Source: Limnohabitans sp. TEGF004 (GTDB lineage Bacteria; Pseudomonadota; Gammaproteobacteria; Burkholderiales; Burkholderiaceae_C). Taken from it: a DNA stretch of 64,000 nt. The position numbers and the translations under genes were made by a program. The stretch is taken from assembly GCF_027924965.1 (NCBI RefSeq), contig NZ_AP027056.1, positions 744,001 to 808,000 on the forward strand, in the 5' to 3' direction. The notes beneath the pieces were generated by a model that was not told where the DNA came from, ran no database searches, and saw only the letters and a list, made by a program, of their open reading frames with translations. Positions 45,086-54,290 of the stretch are shown here, piece after piece (within the stretch, counting starts at the first letter, position 1; the number at the start of each line of letters is the position of its first letter).

Positions 45086-46288
45086 ATGCCCTCAACTATG
45101 CAGTTCGCTGACCGCCTCAACAACGTTGAAACCTCCGCCATTCGTGAACTGTTCAAACTGCTGGGCAAGCCCGGCATCATCAGCTTTGCTGGCGGCTTTC
45201 CCGACAGTGCCATGTTTGATGTGGAAGGCATTCGCGAAGCCAGTGAAGCCGCTCTGACCCAAGAGCCAGGCGCAGCCTTGCAATACGGTGCCACCGAAGG
45301 CTATCAACCGTTGCGCGAACAACTCGCCGCCTTCATGGCTAGCAAAGGCGTGAAGGGCTTAGATGCCAACGGCCTCATCGTCACAACAGGCAGCCAACAA
45401 GCGTTGGACCTGATTGCCAAAACTTTACTCAACCCAGGCGATGTGGTTTTGGTCGAAGGTCCCACGTTCTTAGCCACCATCCAGTGCTTCCGTTTGTACG
45501 GCCCGCAAGTGGTGGGTGTGCCCATCGACGCGCACGGCGTGCAAGTGGACAAGCTTGAAGAAATGATGGTGCAACACAAGCCAAAGCTCGTGTACCTCAT
45601 TCCTACGTTTGGTAACCCGAGTGGTGCTACGCTCAGCCTCGAGCGTCGTCTGCGCGTGCTCGAACTCGCTGTGAAATACAAAACCGTGGTGGTCGAAGAC
45701 GACCCTTATGGCGACCTGTACTTTGGCGAAGCGCCACCCCCTTCCTTGCTCGCTCTGAGCGACCAAGTGCCGGGCAGCCGCGAGTGGCTGATTCATTGCG
45801 GCTCGCTCAGCAAAGTGTTGTCGCCTGGCCTGCGCGTGGGTTGGATGATTGCCCCGCCCGAGCTGCTGGCACGCGCCACCATGTGCAAGCAGTTCAGCGA
45901 TGCCCACACCTCCACCTTCGCGCAAGCCACTGCCGCGCACTACCTCAAAGCGGGCCGCATGCCTGCCACCTTGGCGCATGTGCGCAGCGTGTATGCCGAG
46001 CGCGCCCAAGCCATGGGCGAGGCTTTGAAGCGCGAACTGGGCGATGCCTTGACCTTCACGCAACCAAAAGGCGGCTTGTTCTTCTGGGCTAACCTCACCG
46101 GCGCAGGCGGCAAAGTGAAAGACGGTGCTGAACTGGCCAAACGTGCGATTGAAAAAGGCGTGGCCTTTGTGCCGGGCGCACCGTTCTTTGCGAACAACCC
46201 TGACACGACCGCGATTCGTTTGAGCTTTGCCACGGCGGATGTGGAGAAGATCAAAGAAGGCATTGCCCGCTTAGGTCAAGCGCTATAA
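45086..46288 (+). CDS. PLP-dependent aminotransferase, MocR/LysN-like (class I/II)
   Basis: A 400-residue fold-type I aminotransferase resembling 2-aminoadipate aminotransferase LysN and the catalytic half of MocR regulators. ISFAGGFPDSAMFDVEGI, LQYGATEGYQPLREQLAAFM and TTGSQQALDLIAKTLL are typical; VVEDDPYGDLYFG binds the cofactor. The PLP Lys is K243 in GSLSKVLSPGLRVGWM. No HTH domain is fused. ATG 45086 or 45098 can start it. The amino acid substrate is not evident. Confidence 0.88.
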   Translation: MPSTMQFADRLNNVETSAIRELFKLLGKPGIISFAGGFPDSAMFDVEGIREASEAALTQEPGAALQYGATEGYQPLREQLAAFMASKGVKGLDANGLIVTTGSQQALDLIAKTLLNPGDVVLVEGPTFLATIQCFRLYGPQVVGVPIDAHGVQVDKLEEMMVQHKPKLVYLIPTFGNPSGATLSLERRLRVLELAVKYKTVVVEDDPYGDLYFGEAPPPSLLALSDQVPGSREWLIHCGSLSKVLSPGLRVGWMIAPPELLARATMCKQFSDAHTSTFAQATAAHYLKAGRMPATLAHVRSVYAERAQAMGEALKRELGDALTFTQPKGGLFFWANLTGAGGKVKDGAELAKRAIEKGVAFVPGAPFFANNPDTTAIRLSFATADVEKIKEGIARLGQAL

Positions 46289-46311
46289 ATTTTTCTGGGT
46301 GAGGTTGTCAG

Positions 46312-46752
46312 ATGCATCGCGACACAATGTTTCGCACGGAGCGCACACTCCCGTTCTCACCCCAAGCGGTGTACAACGCATTTGCTTCGGCAGAGGTCTT
46401 GGCCAATTGGTGGGGGCCGGACGGATTCACCAACGAATTTGAAACTTTCGAATTTCAGGTGGCTGGTCGCTGGACCTTCGTGATGGTGGGACCAGATGGC
46501 GCACGCTACCCGAATCAGAATGTGTTCATCGAGCTTGAGCCCGCATCACGCGTGGTGATTCGTCACGACTGCCAACCCTTTTTCACACTCACTGTGCAAC
46601 TGACCCAAGTTGCAGACGGGACGCATCTGCAGTGGCAGCAGGTGTTTGATGATGCGCAGATCGCGCAAGCTGTCAAAGCCATTGTGGAGCCAGCCAATGA
46701 GCAGAATCTCGATCGGCTGACGCGTGCGCTGACCAAGGTCATCGGCAGCTGA
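46312..46752 (+). CDS. SRPBCC domain protein (AHSA1/START-like)
   Basis: A 146-residue ligand-binding fold of the activator-of-Hsp90 homologue type: RTLPFSPQAVYNAFASAEVL, ANWWGPDGFTNEF and GRWTFVMVGPDG are recognisable. Such proteins bind hydrophobic ligands; the partner is unknown. It overlaps the end of the convergent tannase-family gene by 14 bases. Confidence 0.85.
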   Translation: MHRDTMFRTERTLPFSPQAVYNAFASAEVLANWWGPDGFTNEFETFEFQVAGRWTFVMVGPDGARYPNQNVFIELEPASRVVIRHDCQPFFTLTVQLTQVADGTHLQWQQVFDDAQIAQAVKAIVEPANEQNLDRLTRALTKVIGS

Positions 46753-48466
46753 AATTACTGGCGTCCTCCATCGAGCCGCTGCCTTTGTAAGTCGCTACTG
46801 TTGGATAAGCGCACAGCGGACGGGTGCGCTTGGGTGACCAGTCAGCGGGCAGCTCGTTGTTCACACCACCTGCGTTGCCTGCACCGCGCACACTCGCCAC
46901 TACGGCTTGTGGGGCGATGCCTTGTTCTACCCATTGCACGAGTGGGGTCAGCAAATCAAACTGATCTGCGGCTGGCCCCATACTGCAATGGTTCATGCCC
47001 GGCACGGGGAAATAGCGCGCAAAGTCAGAACCAGGGTTCACACCGGCTTTGTCCAAACGCTCGACCCATTGACGTGTGTCTTCGGCCGAAAAGATGGCAT
47101 CGCTGACGCCGTGGTACAGCACCACTTTGGCACCTCGTGCACGCAAAGCGGTGAGGTTGTCGGGTTGGCTTTCACCAGGAGGTGTCATGAGCGACCAGCC
47201 CGATTCGCGGTAGGTGTCGTTGGTGGCTGAGAACATGGCCAGACGTTGAGTGACGTTGTCTTCCAACGGTTTGAGTGGTGTCGGTGGCACGCTGAAGATG
47301 GTGGCAATTGCCAGTGGGTCGCGGATCAACGAATCGACAAATTTCCAAGTGCCCCAGTTGGCTCCAGCGACGCCCGTGTCGTAGGGAAAGCTGGCGTAAA
47401 TGCGTTGGCCATCTGCTGTGTGCGCACCGCCAAACACGCGGGCTATCACGTCTTTTTGCCCTGTCGTTAGGCAAGTGCCGTTGCGTTCGCCCGTGCAGGT
47501 CGCCACATCGGTCTTGATGTTGAAGGATGTCTGGCAAGCTTGTGTGGCTTGCACCATGCCGTCTTCCGCGCCATCCAGTGCATCGCATCTGTTGGCAATG
47601 GTTTGGGCCACGGTTTGGCGTTCTTGCGGTGTGAAAGCGCTGGCCAAGTCAGGCAAAGTGCCGTTGGGATTGAGTGGGTTCTTCACGGTGGCGCCAGGCG
47701 TCGCCAAAGGGGCCCACTGCTGAGCGCCCCAAATTTGCGCCAGTGCCGCATAAGGCAGGCGGTAGCCGGGTGCGCCCACCAAGTAGCCATCGTATTGCTC
47801 ACCTAAGCGAGATGCGGCCACCATGGCGTGACGCCCACCGTTGGAGCAACCGCCGATGTAGGAACGGTCAGGCCCTTTGCCGTAAGCGTCCTTGATCAAT
47901 TGTTTGGCCATGGGCGTGAGTTTTTGCACGGCTTGGTAACCGTAGTCGAGTCGCGCCTGTGGCTCTAAACCAAACACCGTGGTTTGCGGTCCGCTGTGTC
48001 CAGCATCTGAGCTGATCACGGCAAACCCTTGCATGAGTGCGCCTGTGAGTGGACCACCTCCCAAAGCGCCAAGCGCGGGTTGTACCGAGCCATCGAGCCC
48101 ACCATTGCCTTGGTAGTAGAAGCGACCATTCCAGATCAACGGTAAACGCATCTCGAAGCCAATGGCGTAGTCGCGTCCATCGCTGCCCTTGCGTTCATGC
48201 ATGCGGCCTTTGACAAGGCAATGCGCGGGCACGGCTTTGTCGCCTTGCATGACAGCACCCGCAGCCACAGGCGCGGCAGACTCGATGCGGGTGTTGCTCA
48301 GCTGGAGTTTGGAAGCCAAGGCTTCACATTGAGACAAGCTCGCGCCTGTTGCGGCTTTCAACGGTGCAGTGGGTGTGCTTTGCAAAGTGCCGCAAGCGAC
48401 CAACACGCTGATGGCAGACAAAGCGCCCAAACCTTGAAGGGCGCGGTGCAAGGAAATAGAACGCAT
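46739..48466 (-). CDS. tannase/feruloyl esterase family lipoprotein
   Basis: A 575-residue serine esterase of the tannase family, which hydrolyses gallate, ferulate or terephthalate-type esters. The N-terminus has a lipobox, VLVAC with C25, so it is membrane anchored. The nucleophile is in YIGGCSNGGRHAMVA, where the Cys before Ser pairs with the Cys beside the catalytic His in GMNHCSMGPA, a hallmark of the family. It is last in a leftward group behind a Bug receptor and a DUF3237 gene, so ester cleavage may be linked to uptake of an aromatic acid. Confidence 0.88.
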   Translation of the reverse strand: MRSISLHRALQGLGALSAISVLVACGTLQSTPTAPLKAATGASLSQCEALASKLQLSNTRIESAAPVAAGAVMQGDKAVPAHCLVKGRMHERKGSDGRDYAIGFEMRLPLIWNGRFYYQGNGGLDGSVQPALGALGGGPLTGALMQGFAVISSDAGHSGPQTTVFGLEPQARLDYGYQAVQKLTPMAKQLIKDAYGKGPDRSYIGGCSNGGRHAMVAASRLGEQYDGYLVGAPGYRLPYAALAQIWGAQQWAPLATPGATVKNPLNPNGTLPDLASAFTPQERQTVAQTIANRCDALDGAEDGMVQATQACQTSFNIKTDVATCTGERNGTCLTTGQKDVIARVFGGAHTADGQRIYASFPYDTGVAGANWGTWKFVDSLIRDPLAIATIFSVPPTPLKPLEDNVTQRLAMFSATNDTYRESGWSLMTPPGESQPDNLTALRARGAKVVLYHGVSDAIFSAEDTRQWVERLDKAGVNPGSDFARYFPVPGMNHCSMGPAADQFDLLTPLVQWVEQGIAPQAVVASVRGAGNAGGVNNELPADWSPKRTRPLCAYPTVATYKGSGSMEDASNFSCR

Positions 48467-48504
48467 GTGCGTCTCCTGAACGGGGCAACTGTGAAGTGGT
48501 GTGG

Positions 48505-49494
48505 TTAATCAGCCTTGAAACCCGTCGCTGCGACGGCCTTGCCCCAAGTCACTGTGTCGGCTGCGATGATGCGCCCAAACTCTTCTTTGCTGGTGCCTGT
48601 CACGCGAAAGCCAGAGTCTTCGAGCTTGGCTTTGGTATCGGCTGATTTCACGGCTTTCTGAACGTCGGTACTCAGTTTGGCTTGAATGTCGGCAGGTACT
48701 TTCGATGGCGCGACGATGCCAAACCATGAGGAGAACTCCAGGTTGTTGTAACCCTGTTCTTTGATGGTGGGCACGTCAGGCAAAGCACCTGTGCGTGTTG
48801 CACCTGTGCTGCCCAAGGCAACCAGCTTGCCGGCCTTCACATTCGGTGCCGCCAAACCTACGCTCGCAAAAACGCCTTGCACATCACCGCTGAACAGCCC
48901 GCCCAGTGCGTCGGCCGTGGTTTTGTAATGCACAGGCTCGGGCTTGAGTTTGATGGCATCACCAAACATGAACGCACCAAAGTGACCCGGCGTACCCGCA
49001 CCAAATGTGGCCATGAACAGACCTTTTTGCTGTTGCGTCCAGCTCACGAATTCCTTCACGTTTTTGGCGGGCACTTTTTGTGGATTGACCAGCAGCACAA
49101 AGTCAGCGCTGACCACTTGGCTGATGGGGGCAAAGTCTTTGGCGGGGTCATAAGGCAACTTGTTGTAGCTGCTAGGCGCAATGCTGAGTTGGCCGGTTTC
49201 ACCCAACATCAAGGTGTAGCCATCGGGTGCTGCGCGTGCCGCTTCGCTGGCAGCGATCAGGCCACCAGCACCAGGCTTGTTGTCCACGATCACGCCCATG
49301 TTGTTCCAACCCTCAGACAGCTTTTGTGCGACCAAGCGTGCCACGATGTCTGGGCCTGTTCCGGCTGGGAAGCCCACGATGATTCGAACGGGGCGCGTAG
49401 GGTAGTTGGGTTCAGCTGATGCGCCCATGCTGGTGCCCAAAGCTGCCAAGCCCATACCAACGATTAAGCTGCGGCGTACGAATAGTTTTTTCAT
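48505..49494 (-). CDS. Bug family substrate-binding protein beside tannase
   Basis: A 329-residue TctC/Bug receptor. The twin-Arg-containing signal is KKLFVRRSLIVGMGLAALGT; mature loops are YPTRPVRIIVGFPAGTGPDI and VIVDNKPGAGGLIAASEAAR. Orphan, without TctAB. Between the DUF3237 and tannase genes it probably binds the aromatic or hydroxy acid handled by them. Confidence 0.88.
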   Translation of the reverse strand: MKKLFVRRSLIVGMGLAALGTSMGASAEPNYPTRPVRIIVGFPAGTGPDIVARLVAQKLSEGWNNMGVIVDNKPGAGGLIAASEAARAAPDGYTLMLGETGQLSIAPSSYNKLPYDPAKDFAPISQVVSADFVLLVNPQKVPAKNVKEFVSWTQQQKGLFMATFGAGTPGHFGAFMFGDAIKLKPEPVHYKTTADALGGLFSGDVQGVFASVGLAAPNVKAGKLVALGSTGATRTGALPDVPTIKEQGYNNLEFSSWFGIVAPSKVPADIQAKLSTDVQKAVKSADTKAKLEDSGFRVTGTSKEEFGRIIAADTVTWGKAVAATGFKAD

Positions 49495-49541
49495 GTGTGT
49501 CTCCTGAGTGGCTTGTTTTAATTTCGAAAAAGTGGGTGCGA

Positions 49542-50009
49542 TCAGCAGACTTCAAAGAAGCGCATGACCACGCGGTCTGGATGCCTTGCCCCTGTGCCAA
49601 TGAACAAACGTTCGCTGATCCACGACAGGGCAGGGGATGCGGTTTCAAAGCGCGGTGTGCAACGGAAGTAAACCGCTTCAGGGCTGACGACTTCGCCTTT
49701 GATGAGCTTGGCCATCACCTCGGGTGAGGCGGTGCGAATGGCGTTGTTTTGTACATAAATCACATCACCAGCGTCTGTCTCTAGCGCATAGCGTGCGTCT
49801 AGCTCGGCCATTTGCGCATTCACGATCAGCTGGAAATCTGCACCACCTGGCAGCACGCGTGCGGTCCAGCCATCGCCTTGGACCGAGCCGCCAAGGATGG
49901 AGATAAGTCGACGCGTGCCGTGAATGGTTTTGCCCACTTCAATGGGCTTGGCAACTTCGACCGAGAGATCGGCGAAAAATTTAAGTTCAGGTGTGGGTAA
50001 ATGGAGCAT
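49542..50009 (-). CDS. DUF3237 protein
   Basis: A 155-residue protein of the DUF3237 family, recognised from the start LPTPELKFFADLSVEVAKPI, the GGSVQGDGWTARVLPGGADF segment and the ending RLFIGTGARHPDRVVMRFFE. DUF3237 proteins form a small beta-barrel of unknown function and recur near Bug receptors and aromatic degradation genes. It leads the leftward group DUF3237-Bug-tannase. A 20-base palindrome lies 35 bases upstream of its start. Confidence 0.85.
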   Translation of the reverse strand: MLHLPTPELKFFADLSVEVAKPIEVGKTIHGTRRLISILGGSVQGDGWTARVLPGGADFQLIVNAQMAELDARYALETDAGDVIYVQNNAIRTASPEVMAKLIKGEVVSPEAVYFRCTPRFETASPALSWISERLFIGTGARHPDRVVMRFFEVC

Positions 50010-50043
50010 GGAACAAAGGGTAATCCCAATAGGTCCAAGCCGA

Positions 50044-50063
50044 TGTCATCCCTTAGGATGACA
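50044..50063. promoter_or_regulatory. perfect inverted repeat between DUF3237 and the LuxR gene
   Basis: Arms TGTCATCC and GGATGACA flank CTTA. It sits midway between the divergent starts at 50009 and 50089 and is the best candidate for the binding site of the LuxR-type regulator, consistent with two-fold symmetric sites of this family. Confidence 0.65.
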
Positions 50064-50088
50064 GCCACGAAGGCTACGAATTTTCAAA

Positions 50089-50862
50089 ATGCGTCAATGG
50101 AATTTGCAATCGCCATCTGCGCATGTCCATGCGTTGGATGGTTTGATTGGGTTGATGGGTCAACCAAACTTTGAAGCCCAATTTCTATCGCACCTGCAAG
50201 ACGTGGTGCCAGCTGCGTCGTACTCCATTTACAGAACAGGTCGCCAGTGCGTGCCCACCCGTTTCATGTCGGCGAGTTGGGGTGTGGCCGATACAACCCA
50301 AGCCTGTTGGAGCGCCTATTTGTCTGGTCCGCAAAAAAATGACCAGACTTTGGCTGCACCAGTGATGGAGAGTGGCAACGCCATGTTGTGCCACATCACC
50401 GACAAAGAGATTCCTGCTCAACACAAGGCGCTGGTGTATGAACCGCATGGCATGAAAGAGCGCTTGTCGGTCATTCAACAAGAAGCAGCTTCTGTGTTTG
50501 CAATTAACTTTTACCGCCATGTGCATCAGCGTCCCTTCACAGATGCGCATTTGTCAGACTTGGCTTCATTAGCGCCGGTGCTGCTCACGCTGGTACAAAA
50601 GCAAATTACGCTGTCGTTGCCGCAGGCCGTAAGTACTGCGCGTGATGTGAATCATTGGCTAACCAAGCTAAGTGCCTACAACCCAACATTGACCGAGCGC
50701 GAAGTCGATGTGTGCGCGCGTTTGCTCACGGGCATGACGCAAGACGGCATTGCCAGCGATTTAGGCTTGTCTTTGGCGACGGTTAAAACCTATCGCAACC
50801 GAGCTTTTGCACGGCTGGGGATTCACTTTAAGAATCAACTCTTTTCGCTGTTTTTGCATTGA
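50089..50862 (+). CDS. LuxR family transcriptional regulator
   Basis: A 257-residue regulator. The C-terminal LuxR-type helix-turn-helix is clear: LTEREVDVCARLLTGMTQDG, IASDLGLSLATVKTYRNRAF. The N-terminal 180 residues are an unassigned sensor domain without clear PAS or receiver motifs. Divergence from DUF3237-Bug-tannase and the shared palindrome suggest it controls that group in response to the imported compound. Confidence 0.85.
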   Translation: MRQWNLQSPSAHVHALDGLIGLMGQPNFEAQFLSHLQDVVPAASYSIYRTGRQCVPTRFMSASWGVADTTQACWSAYLSGPQKNDQTLAAPVMESGNAMLCHITDKEIPAQHKALVYEPHGMKERLSVIQQEAASVFAINFYRHVHQRPFTDAHLSDLASLAPVLLTLVQKQITLSLPQAVSTARDVNHWLTKLSAYNPTLTEREVDVCARLLTGMTQDGIASDLGLSLATVKTYRNRAFARLGIHFKNQLFSLFLH

Positions 50863-50885
50863 AGTGAATCAAGCAATTGCTCAAT

Positions 50886-50916
50886 AAAAAAGGCTGCTCA
50901 ATGAGCAGCCTTTTTT
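50886..50916. terminator. bidirectional terminator between LuxR gene and gcvH
   Basis: GGCTGCT and AGCAGCC flank a short CAATG-type loop with A run before and T run after. It can serve the rightward LuxR gene and the leftward gcvH gene. Confidence 0.88.
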
Positions 50917-50935
50917 GTTTGTTGCGTAAGATGAA

Positions 50936-51298
50936 TTAATCGGCGATCGCCTGATAAGCCGCAGCATCCATCAACCCGTCCAACTCGGTAGGTGTCCTGA
51001 GCTTGACCTTGTAAAACCAACCCCCACCTTCAGGGTCGCTGTTGGCCAGCGATGGGTCAGCGCGCAGGGCTTCGTTGTGTTCGAGGATTTCCACACTCAC
51101 GGGCATGTGCACGTCGGCGGCGGCTTTGACCGATTCAACCACTCCGGCCACGGTGCCTTGTGCAAAGGTTTTGCCGACTTCGGCGAAGTCAACAAACACG
51201 ATGTCGCCCAGCGTGTCTTGTGCGTGCTGGGTGATGCCCACCAAAGCGGTGTCGCCTTCGATGCGCACCCAAGTGTGTTCTGCGTGATATTTGTTCAT
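50936..51298 (-). CDS. gcvH: glycine cleavage system H protein
   Basis: Lipoyl carrier protein of 120 residues. The lipoylation site is K58 in VVESVKAAADVHMPVS, and GDIVFVDFAEVG is the family motif. No gcvT or gcvP gene is near. Instead it lies five bases after ETF-QO on the same strand. It is canonical by sequence; the unusual part is the context. It may serve the glycine system encoded elsewhere or help in lipoate transfer. Confidence 0.9.
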   Translation of the reverse strand: MNKYHAEHTWVRIEGDTALVGITQHAQDTLGDIVFVDFAEVGKTFAQGTVAGVVESVKAAADVHMPVSVEILEHNEALRADPSLANSDPEGGGWFYKVKLRTPTELDGLMDAAAYQAIAD

Positions 51299-51303
51299 AG
51301 TCT

Positions 51304-52989
51304 TTACATGCCGCTGTAGTTAGGGCCGCCACCGCCTTCAGGCGTGACCCACACGATGTTTTGTGTGGGGTCTTTGATGTCGCAGGTTTTGCAATGCACG
51401 CAGTTTTGCGCGTTGATTTGTAAGCGGTCGGTGTTGTCGTCGTTCTTCACGTACTCGTACACACCAGCGGGGCAATAGCGGCTTTCTGGGCCAGCGTAGG
51501 TGGCGAGGTTGATGTTGACGGGCACCGACGCGTCTTTGAGCGTCAAGTGCGCAGGTTGGTTTTCTTCGTGGTTGGTGTTGCTGATGAACACGCTGCTCAA
51601 GCGATCAAACGTGAGCTTGCCGTCGGGCTTGGGGTAGTTGATTTGAGCGTGCTGTGCGGCAGGCTCCAAGCTCACATGGTCGGGCTTGTTGCCGTGCAGT
51701 GTCCAAGGTGGGGTGTTGATGCCGAGCTTGGGCAATAGCCATTGCTCAATGCCAGTCATTACCGTGCCAACCAACATGCCTTTTTTGAACCACAGTTTGA
51801 AGTTGCGGTATTGGTTGAGTTCTTTGCTCAGCCAGCTCTTTTCGAATGCGGCAGGGTAGGCGCTCAGTTCATCGTTGGCGCGTCCTGCTGACACAGCTTC
51901 ATAAGCCGCGTCAGCTGCCAACATGCCGCTCTTGATGGCAGCGTGGCTGCCTTTGATACGGGCCGCATTCAAGTAGCCTGCATCGCAACCAATCAGTGCG
52001 CCGCCTGGGAACACGGTCTTGGGCAAAGCTTGTGGCGTGCCGTTATTGATGGCGCGTGCGCCGTAGCCAATGCGTTTAGCGCCTTCGAGGTGAGCAGCAA
52101 TGGCTGGGTGTGTTTTCCAGCGTTGCATTTCTTCAAAGGGGCTGAGCCATGGGTTTTTGTAATCGAGGCCGAGCACAAAACCGAGGGTGACTTTGTTGTC
52201 TTCGAGGTGGTACAAAAAGCCGCCGCCAAAGGCGTCGTCTTGCATGGGCCAGCCAGAGGTGTGCACCACCAAACCAGGTTTGGCTTTGGATGGATCGACT
52301 TCCCAAAGCTCTTTGATGCCGATGGCATAGCTTTGTGGGTCGCGGCCTTCGGCCAAGTTGTATTTGGCAATGACTTGTTTGCCCAAGTGACCACGTGCGC
52401 CTTCGGCGAAGATGGTGTACTTGGCGTGCAGCTCCATGCCGAGCTGGAAGTTGTCGGTGGGTTCACCGTCTTTGCCCACGCCGAGGTTGCCAGTGGCCAC
52501 GCCTTTAACGGAACCGTCATCGTTGTAAAGCACTTCAGCCGCCGTGAAGCCTGGGAAGATTTCCACGCCAATCGATTCAGCGTGTGCTGCCATCCACTTG
52601 ACCACGTTGCTGAGTGACACCACGTAGCAGCCGTCGTTGTGGAAGTTGCGTGGCAGCAGCCAATCGGGGGTGCGCTTGGTGCCTGTTTCGCTGAGGAACA
52701 ACACATCGTCGCCCGTGACTTCTTGGTTGATGGGGCAGCCGAGTTCTTTCCAGTTGGGAATGAGTTCGGTCATGGCCTTGGGGTCCATCACCGCACCTGA
52801 CAAGATGTGCGCGCCGGGCTCAGAACCTTTTTCCAGCACGACGACGGACACGTCGTTGCCTTTTTCAGCCGCGAGCTGTTTGATGCGGATGGCCGTGGCC
52901 AAACCACCGGGGCCGCCACCAATCACGACCACGTCGTATTCCATGGCTTCACGTGGGCCGAACTGGGCGAGGATTTCTTCTTGTGTCAT
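51304..52989 (-). CDS. etfD: electron transfer flavoprotein-ubiquinone oxidoreductase
   Basis: A 561-residue membrane-associated flavo-iron-sulfur enzyme that moves electrons from ETF to ubiquinone. N-terminal FAD motif is VVVIGGGPGGLATAIRIKQL. The C-terminal ferredoxin-like domain holds CPAGVYEY, then NCVHCKTCDIKDPTQNIVW. The GGGGPNYSGM ending is typical. It works with etfBA at 10.6-12.3 kb and the dehydrogenases of this window. Confidence 0.96.
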   Translation of the reverse strand: MTQEEILAQFGPREAMEYDVVVIGGGPGGLATAIRIKQLAAEKGNDVSVVVLEKGSEPGAHILSGAVMDPKAMTELIPNWKELGCPINQEVTGDDVLFLSETGTKRTPDWLLPRNFHNDGCYVVSLSNVVKWMAAHAESIGVEIFPGFTAAEVLYNDDGSVKGVATGNLGVGKDGEPTDNFQLGMELHAKYTIFAEGARGHLGKQVIAKYNLAEGRDPQSYAIGIKELWEVDPSKAKPGLVVHTSGWPMQDDAFGGGFLYHLEDNKVTLGFVLGLDYKNPWLSPFEEMQRWKTHPAIAAHLEGAKRIGYGARAINNGTPQALPKTVFPGGALIGCDAGYLNAARIKGSHAAIKSGMLAADAAYEAVSAGRANDELSAYPAAFEKSWLSKELNQYRNFKLWFKKGMLVGTVMTGIEQWLLPKLGINTPPWTLHGNKPDHVSLEPAAQHAQINYPKPDGKLTFDRLSSVFISNTNHEENQPAHLTLKDASVPVNINLATYAGPESRYCPAGVYEYVKNDDNTDRLQINAQNCVHCKTCDIKDPTQNIVWVTPEGGGGPNYSGM

Positions 52990-53088
52990 TTCGTTTGTCT
53001 CAGTCTGTTGTCAGAGGTGAGACAGATTTTAGGGCCTGTCATAGACGCACTTGTCATAATGAAATAACTCAACATTCAGGAGGCTTAC

Positions 53089-53871
53089 ATGGCGTACAGC
53101 ATGGATTTATCAGGCCGTGTGGCCTTGGTCACCGGCGCATCCAGTGGTTTGGGGGCGCAATTCGCTCGCACCTTGTCACGCGCAGGCGCTGCTGTGGTGC
53201 TGGCCAGTCGCCGCATGGAAAAGCTCAAAGAGTTGCGTGCCGAAATTCAAGCCGAAGGCGGCGACGCTCATGTGGTGAGCTTGGATGTGACGACGCTAGG
53301 CAGCATCAAATCTGCCGTAGCCCATGTCGAGACCGAGGTGGGCAGCATTGACATCTTGGTGAACAACTCGGGCGTCAGCACCACCCAGCGCGTGCAAGAC
53401 GTGACCGAAGAAGACTTCGATTTCACCTTCAACACCAACGTGAAAGGCTCGTTCTTTGTAGCGCAAGAAGTGGGTAAATGCATGTTGGCCCGCGCCAAGG
53501 GCGCAGCGCCCGGCACCTACACAGGTGGGCGCATCATCAATATTGCTTCGGTGGTGGGTTTGAAAGCGTTGCCACAAATCGCACCCTATGCCATGAGCAA
53601 AGCAGCGGTGATTCAAATGACCAAGGCTTTGGCCTTGGAGTGGGGGCGTTTTGGCATCAACGTGAACGCGATTTGTCCTGGCTACATCAGCACCGAAATG
53701 AATGAACACATGTGGGCCACCGAACAAGGCCAAAAATTGGTGAGCATGTTGCCGCGCAAGCGTGTGGGGCATCCGCAAGATCTAGATGCGCTGCTGGTGC
53801 TGCTGGCGAGCGCGGAGAGTTCTTTCATCAACGGCGCGATCATTTCGGCCGACGACGGATTTGCACTATGA
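53089..53871 (+). CDS. short-chain dehydrogenase/reductase
   Basis: A 260-residue classical SDR. The cofactor motif TGASSGLG is at 15-22, NNSG at 92-95, the catalytic Ser about 154, and Y167-x3-K171 in YAMSKAAV. The missing acidic residue after strand 2 (SRRMEK instead) suggests NADP(H). Its stop overlaps the thioesterase start, so the pair probably acts on the same hydroxyacyl/ketoacyl-CoA. It is divergent from etfD. Confidence 0.9.
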   Translation: MAYSMDLSGRVALVTGASSGLGAQFARTLSRAGAAVVLASRRMEKLKELRAEIQAEGGDAHVVSLDVTTLGSIKSAVAHVETEVGSIDILVNNSGVSTTQRVQDVTEEDFDFTFNTNVKGSFFVAQEVGKCMLARAKGAAPGTYTGGRIINIASVVGLKALPQIAPYAMSKAAVIQMTKALALEWGRFGINVNAICPGYISTEMNEHMWATEQGQKLVSMLPRKRVGHPQDLDALLVLLASAESSFINGAIISADDGFAL

Positions 53872-54290
53872 GATACGAAATTCCTGAAAACAAAAAGCTG
53901 GTGTACGAATGCACCATCCCCATGCGTTGGGGCGACATGGATGCGATGGGCCACGTCAACAACACGATTTACTTTCGTTACCTCGAAATTGCGCGTGTCG
54001 ATTGGTTGCATCAGTTCAACGCTGCACCAGGGCCTGAGGGCGAAGGTCCTGTGGTCGTGAATGCGTTTTGTAATTTTTACAAACAGCTCGAATACCCAGG
54101 CGATGTGTTGGTGAAGATGTACACCAGTGACCCCGCTCGTACCACCTTCGAAACGTGGGCCACGATGGAGCAGGCCGCCAATCCTGGCGTGATTTACGCC
54201 GCAGGCGGGGCCACCACCATTTGGGTGGACTTTCCCAAACAAAAAGCGGTGGATCTACCCGCGTGGTTGCGTGACATCGTCACGCCTTAA
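53868..54290 (+). CDS. acyl-CoA thioesterase, hot-dog 4HBT family
   Basis: A 140-residue single hot-dog thioesterase of the 4-hydroxybenzoyl-CoA/YbgC type. MRWGDMDAMGHVNNTIYFRY (residues 19-38) is the signature with catalytic Asp. It is translationally coupled to the SDR. It overlaps the end of the convergent YkgJ-like gene by 11 bases. Substrate unknown. Confidence 0.88.
   Translation: MRYEIPENKKLVYECTIPMRWGDMDAMGHVNNTIYFRYLEIARVDWLHQFNAAPGPEGEGPVVVNAFCNFYKQLEYPGDVLVKMYTSDPARTTFETWATMEQAANPGVIYAAGGATTIWVDFPKQKAVDLPAWLRDIVTP

Noticed and set aside
36860..49494. Complete tripartite tricarboxylate transporter
   Set aside because: Three Bug receptors are present but no TctA or TctB membrane subunits are in the window.
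50936..51298. H protein as a lipoate-binding protein of sulfur oxidation
   Set aside because: No hdr-like genes are near and the lipoyl site motif is that of ordinary GcvH.
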